A stretch of 64,000 nt of DNA from JBKECF01 sp047974375 (GTDB taxonomy: Bacteria > Bacillota > Clostridia > Lachnospirales > CAMZNU01): assembly GCA_047974375.1 (NCBI GenBank), contig JBKECF010000006.1:72377-136376 (forward strand). The letters are read 5' to 3'. Made by a program: the position numbers and the translations under genes. This document shows, piece by piece, positions 61,819 to 64,000 of this stretch. The notes below the pieces were generated by a model. That model was not told the DNA's origin. It did not search any database and was given only the letters and a program-made list of their open reading frames with translations. Within the stretch, counting starts at the first letter, position 1. Every line of letters starts with the position of its first letter.

Positions 61819-62805
61819 ATGAAAAAGAATTTATGCAAAGTTTTACTAGGAATTGCCATGATAACATCTTTAACATCCTGTAATAAAAATGAAAGTACCG
61901 ACAATAGTGCTTTTACACCAACTAAAACAATTAATTGGACTATAACGTCAAGTCCTGGCGGTGGTTCAGACATTTTTACAAGAAAAATATCTGACATAAT
62001 GACACAGGAAGACCTTGTAAATGGTCAAACTATTATTGTTGCAAATAAAACTGACGGCTCAGGCGAAGTAGGGCGTAACGAAATTGCACGCTTAACAAAG
62101 GATGCAGATTATAATCTTTTAACATTTAATAGTGGTGATTTAATGCCAATGGTTATTAATACAAAAAATCGTATAGAAAATTTTAGACCCATTGCATTAA
62201 TGGCAGTTGATAAACAGCTAATTTTTAAAGGTGTTAATACACAATATGAATCTTTTGTAGATGCAATTACTGCTGCAAAGGTAGGAGAAAAAATTATAAT
62301 TGGTGGTTCAAAAGGTGATGACGTTGCAACTTATGAAGCGATGATAGCTGAAATTGGATTAACTTCTGAACAACTAACTTATGTAACTTATGATTCCTCC
62401 GGCGATGCAATTACTGCAGCCCTAGGCGGTCATATAGAGTTTGTTATTTCTAAACCAGCGGCAGCCTCAGAATATGTTGATGCGGGTTCGTTAATTCCTG
62501 TTTTAGCACTGTCTACAGAACGATATACTGGTAACTTATCTAATGCACCTATATTAAGTGAAATAGGTGACTATAAAGATGTAGAAGTACCTGTATGGAG
62601 ATCTGTAGTGGCTCCTGCGGAAATGAGTGACGCCGCAGTAGAATATTGGTCATCTGTTTTGGGAAAGGTTTCGGAAACAGAAAGCTGGAACAATGATTAT
62701 ATTGATACTTATAAGCTAATGCCTAATTATTTGGATGCACATGCCACGACGGAATACATTACAAATTATCAAATAGAATTTATAGAAGAAAATGGTATTG
62801 AATAA
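61819..62805 (+). CDS. tctC: Tripartite tricarboxylate transporter substrate-binding lipoprotein TctC
   Basis: A 328-residue extracytoplasmic binding protein with a lipoprotein signal (VLLGIAMITSLTSCNKN; lipid-modified Cys at about residue 20). The mature part has TSSPGGGSDIFTRKISDIM near 46, TLTYVTYDSSG-like repeats and GGHIEFVISKPAAASEYVD near 210, as in the Bug/TctC family. The open frame extends back to 61711, but AGGAGG just before the ATG at 61819 and the lipobox set the start. It captures the carboxylate substrate for TctAB. Confidence 0.93.
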   Translation: MKKNLCKVLLGIAMITSLTSCNKNESTDNSAFTPTKTINWTITSSPGGGSDIFTRKISDIMTQEDLVNGQTIIVANKTDGSGEVGRNEIARLTKDADYNLLTFNSGDLMPMVINTKNRIENFRPIALMAVDKQLIFKGVNTQYESFVDAITAAKVGEKIIIGGSKGDDVATYEAMIAEIGLTSEQLTYVTYDSSGDAITAALGGHIEFVISKPAAASEYVDAGSLIPVLALSTERYTGNLSNAPILSEIGDYKDVEVPVWRSVVAPAEMSDAAVEYWSSVLGKVSETESWNNDYIDTYKLMPNYLDAHATTEYITNYQIEFIEENGIE

Positions 62806-62826
62806 AACAGAGAAAGGAATGTATAA

Positions 62827-63648
62827 ATGAGATTATGTTATCAAGTTGCAACGCCTGATGTGGCCATTGCAAATTCTGTAACTGCATATCAAGGAAGTAT
62901 TGAAAAAAGTTTTTCGGATTTAAGTTCGCTTGGGTATACAGGTGTTGAATTAATGACTTTAAACCCAACAAACCTAGACTGGGACTTTATAGAAAATGAA
63001 GCTAAAAAAAACAATTTAAAGATTGTGTTAATTTGTACAGGAGAAATATTTGGGCAATTAAAGCTTAGCTATACCGACCCAAGTGAAGCCGTAAGAAGAG
63101 AGGCAATTAAAAGAACTAAAGAAATAATTGATTTTGCCTCATATTTAAATTCAAATATAAATATAGGGCGTGTACGTGGTCAATATTGCGCTGAGCTTAC
63201 TAAAGAGGAAACAGAGCAATATGCTATAGAAGCGTTTCAAGAAATATCTGACTATGCGGAACCTAAAAATGTAAATATTGCACTTGAGCCAGTAACAATT
63301 ATGCAAACAAATTTTATAAATACTTGTAGCGAAGCTAAAGATATTATAGGCAGAGTGGATAGATCTAATTTTAAATTAATGATGGATGTATTCCATCTTA
63401 ATATAGAAGAAAAAAACTTAATAGATACAATTAGAGAGTTTACTTCTATAAACATTCATGTTCATCTAGCTGATAATAATAGGAGATATCCGGGACATTG
63501 TGGTCTAGACTTCGAAAAGATAATTAAAGCTTTTAAAGAATCCGGATACAATGGTGATTTTAGTACAGAAATATACCAAATTCCAAATATGGAATTGGCT
63601 GCAAAGAGTGCAATTGACCATTTAAAACCCATTATTGAAAAGCTATAG
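62827..63648 (+). CDS. Sugar phosphate isomerase/epimerase-family TIM-barrel protein
   Basis: A 273-residue protein of the AP-endonuclease-2/xylose-isomerase-like superfamily: DLSSLGYTGVELMTLNPTNL near residue 36, IALEPVTIMQTNFINT near 155 with a metal Glu, LMMDVFHLNIEE near 184 with Asp and His, and HVHLADNNRRYPGHCGLDF near 215 with His and Asp ligands. GDFSTEIYQIP near 243 supplies the final Glu. It resembles hydroxypyruvate isomerase-like members that act in tetronate catabolism, which fits its operon. The exact reaction is not proven. Confidence 0.85.
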   Translation: MRLCYQVATPDVAIANSVTAYQGSIEKSFSDLSSLGYTGVELMTLNPTNLDWDFIENEAKKNNLKIVLICTGEIFGQLKLSYTDPSEAVRREAIKRTKEIIDFASYLNSNINIGRVRGQYCAELTKEETEQYAIEAFQEISDYAEPKNVNIALEPVTIMQTNFINTCSEAKDIIGRVDRSNFKLMMDVFHLNIEEKNLIDTIREFTSINIHVHLADNNRRYPGHCGLDFEKIIKAFKESGYNGDFSTEIYQIPNMELAAKSAIDHLKPIIEKL

Positions 63649-63665
63649 GAAAGTAGGAGATAGCC

Positions 63666-64000
63666 ATGAAAGTAATAGCATTAATTCATACAGTGAAACC
63701 CCTTTTAAATAATTTCGAGAAAATATTAGAAGATACCATAGATGAAAAATTAAAAATACATAATATATATGACGATTTTCTAGCAAGTGACCCAGATGAA
63801 TGTGGAGAATTTACCATTAATAATGCCAATAGATTGTTAAGTGATATTAAGTCTGCAGAATTGACAGGCGCCGACTTAATAATTGTAACTTGCTCTACAC
63901 TTACACCGATTGTTGCAAAGGTTAGACCTTTTATAAAAGTACCCATTATTGCCATTGATGATTTAATGACAAAGGAAGCTGTTAAGTTAGGAAGTAAAAT
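63666..64000 (+). CDS. Aspartate/glutamate racemase-family protein (3' end outside window)
   Basis: The frame from the ATG at 63666 is open for 111 codons to the window edge. It reads MKVIALIHTVKPLLNNFEKI at the start and LTGADLIIVTCSTLTPIVAK near residue 75, where the Cys in TCST is the catalytic cysteine of Asp/Glu/hydantoin racemases. PIIAIDDLMTKEAVKLG then begins the second half. GTAGGAGATAGCC precedes the ATG. It follows the isomerase by 17 bases in the sigma-54 operon, so its substrate is probably related to the imported hydroxyacid. Other operon genes, perhaps a four-carbon acid sugar kinase, may lie to the right. Confidence 0.8.
   Translation, partial: MKVIALIHTVKPLLNNFEKILEDTIDEKLKIHNIYDDFLASDPDECGEFTINNANRLLSDIKSAELTGADLIIVTCSTLTPIVAKVRPFIKVPIIAIDDLMTKEAVKLGSK

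Noticed and set aside
1..64000. CRISPR array, rRNA or tRNA genes
   Set aside because: No regularly spaced direct repeats and no cloverleaf or rRNA-like sequence were found on reading through; short tRNAs in intergenic gaps cannot be fully excluded without a scan.

Overview
The window is low-GC DNA with short intergenic gaps, strong AGGAGG-type ribosome sites, frequent TTG/GTG starts and a gene set typical of Clostridia. Informative genes are cdaA-cdaR-glmM, darA-yaaR, the rnhB / FlhB-like / yraN / pgeF run, a SpoIID-like protein and a DUF624 protein. It is most likely a Lachnospiraceae-like anaerobe. Assignment below class is inference. No rRNA, tRNA, CRISPR array or intact prophage was seen.

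Layout. 1-3.15 kb (minus) carries two subunits of a molybdenum hydroxylase of the xanthine dehydrogenase family; the FAD subunit runs off the left edge. 3.5-4.7 kb has a small soluble Ser/Thr kinase and a GyrI-like ligand-binding protein. 4.8-7 kb has murG and galE. 7.1-14.8 kb is a plus-strand series: DUF624, thyA, dfrA, a SpoIID-like protein, a membrane protein, glmU, a small membrane-anchored protein, mazG and a nitroreductase. 15-21.9 kb is the c-di-AMP and glucosamine operon: two membrane proteins, cdaA, cdaR, glmM and glmS. In this sequence glmS has an in-frame TGA at codon 24. 22-24.2 kb (minus) is a large N-acetylmuramoyl-L-alanine amidase. 24.4-28.9 kb is L-rhamnose catabolism (rhaBAD, minus) with a divergent AraC regulator.

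28.9-36 kb is a decay zone. It holds a structured repeat region, a sugar-nucleotide epimerase, broken secreted-protein genes (one DUF2599-like), two nested IS256-family remnants, a truncated DUF6973-like gene, a wrecked blaI-blaR1 pair and an IS3 fragment that abuts the 3' end of galT. 36-38.6 kb is galK-galT (minus). 38.7-43.6 kb has ilvA, a hypothetical gene, pdp and guaA, the last preceded by a foldable leader. A second decay zone (43.6-47 kb) follows guaA and holds IS1634-type and IS481-type pseudogenes. 47-49.6 kb is the ferrous iron operon feoA-feoB-small Cys-rich protein, with palindromic candidate operators. 50.3-58.6 kb is a housekeeping run: rnhB, FlhB-like, yraN, pgeF, a DUF512 radical SAM protein, der, plsY, gpsA, a GT2 enzyme, darA and yaaR. 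58.6-64 kb is a catabolic operon (pdxA-type dehydrogenase, TctBAC transporter, a sugar isomerase and an Asp/Glu racemase-like gene) behind a good sigma-54 promoter with five upstream TGAAAC repeats.

Most notable signals: (1) a 62-nt dispersed element with two hairpins whose stems change in a compensatory way between three ungapped copies, two of which sit inside transposase pseudogenes; (2) the nonsense codon in the otherwise intact glmS; (3) the sigma-54 promoter of the sugar-acid operon. The c-di-AMP synthase, its regulator and a c-di-AMP receptor all occur in this window, linking cell-wall precursor supply (glmM, glmS, glmU, murG) with nucleotide signalling.
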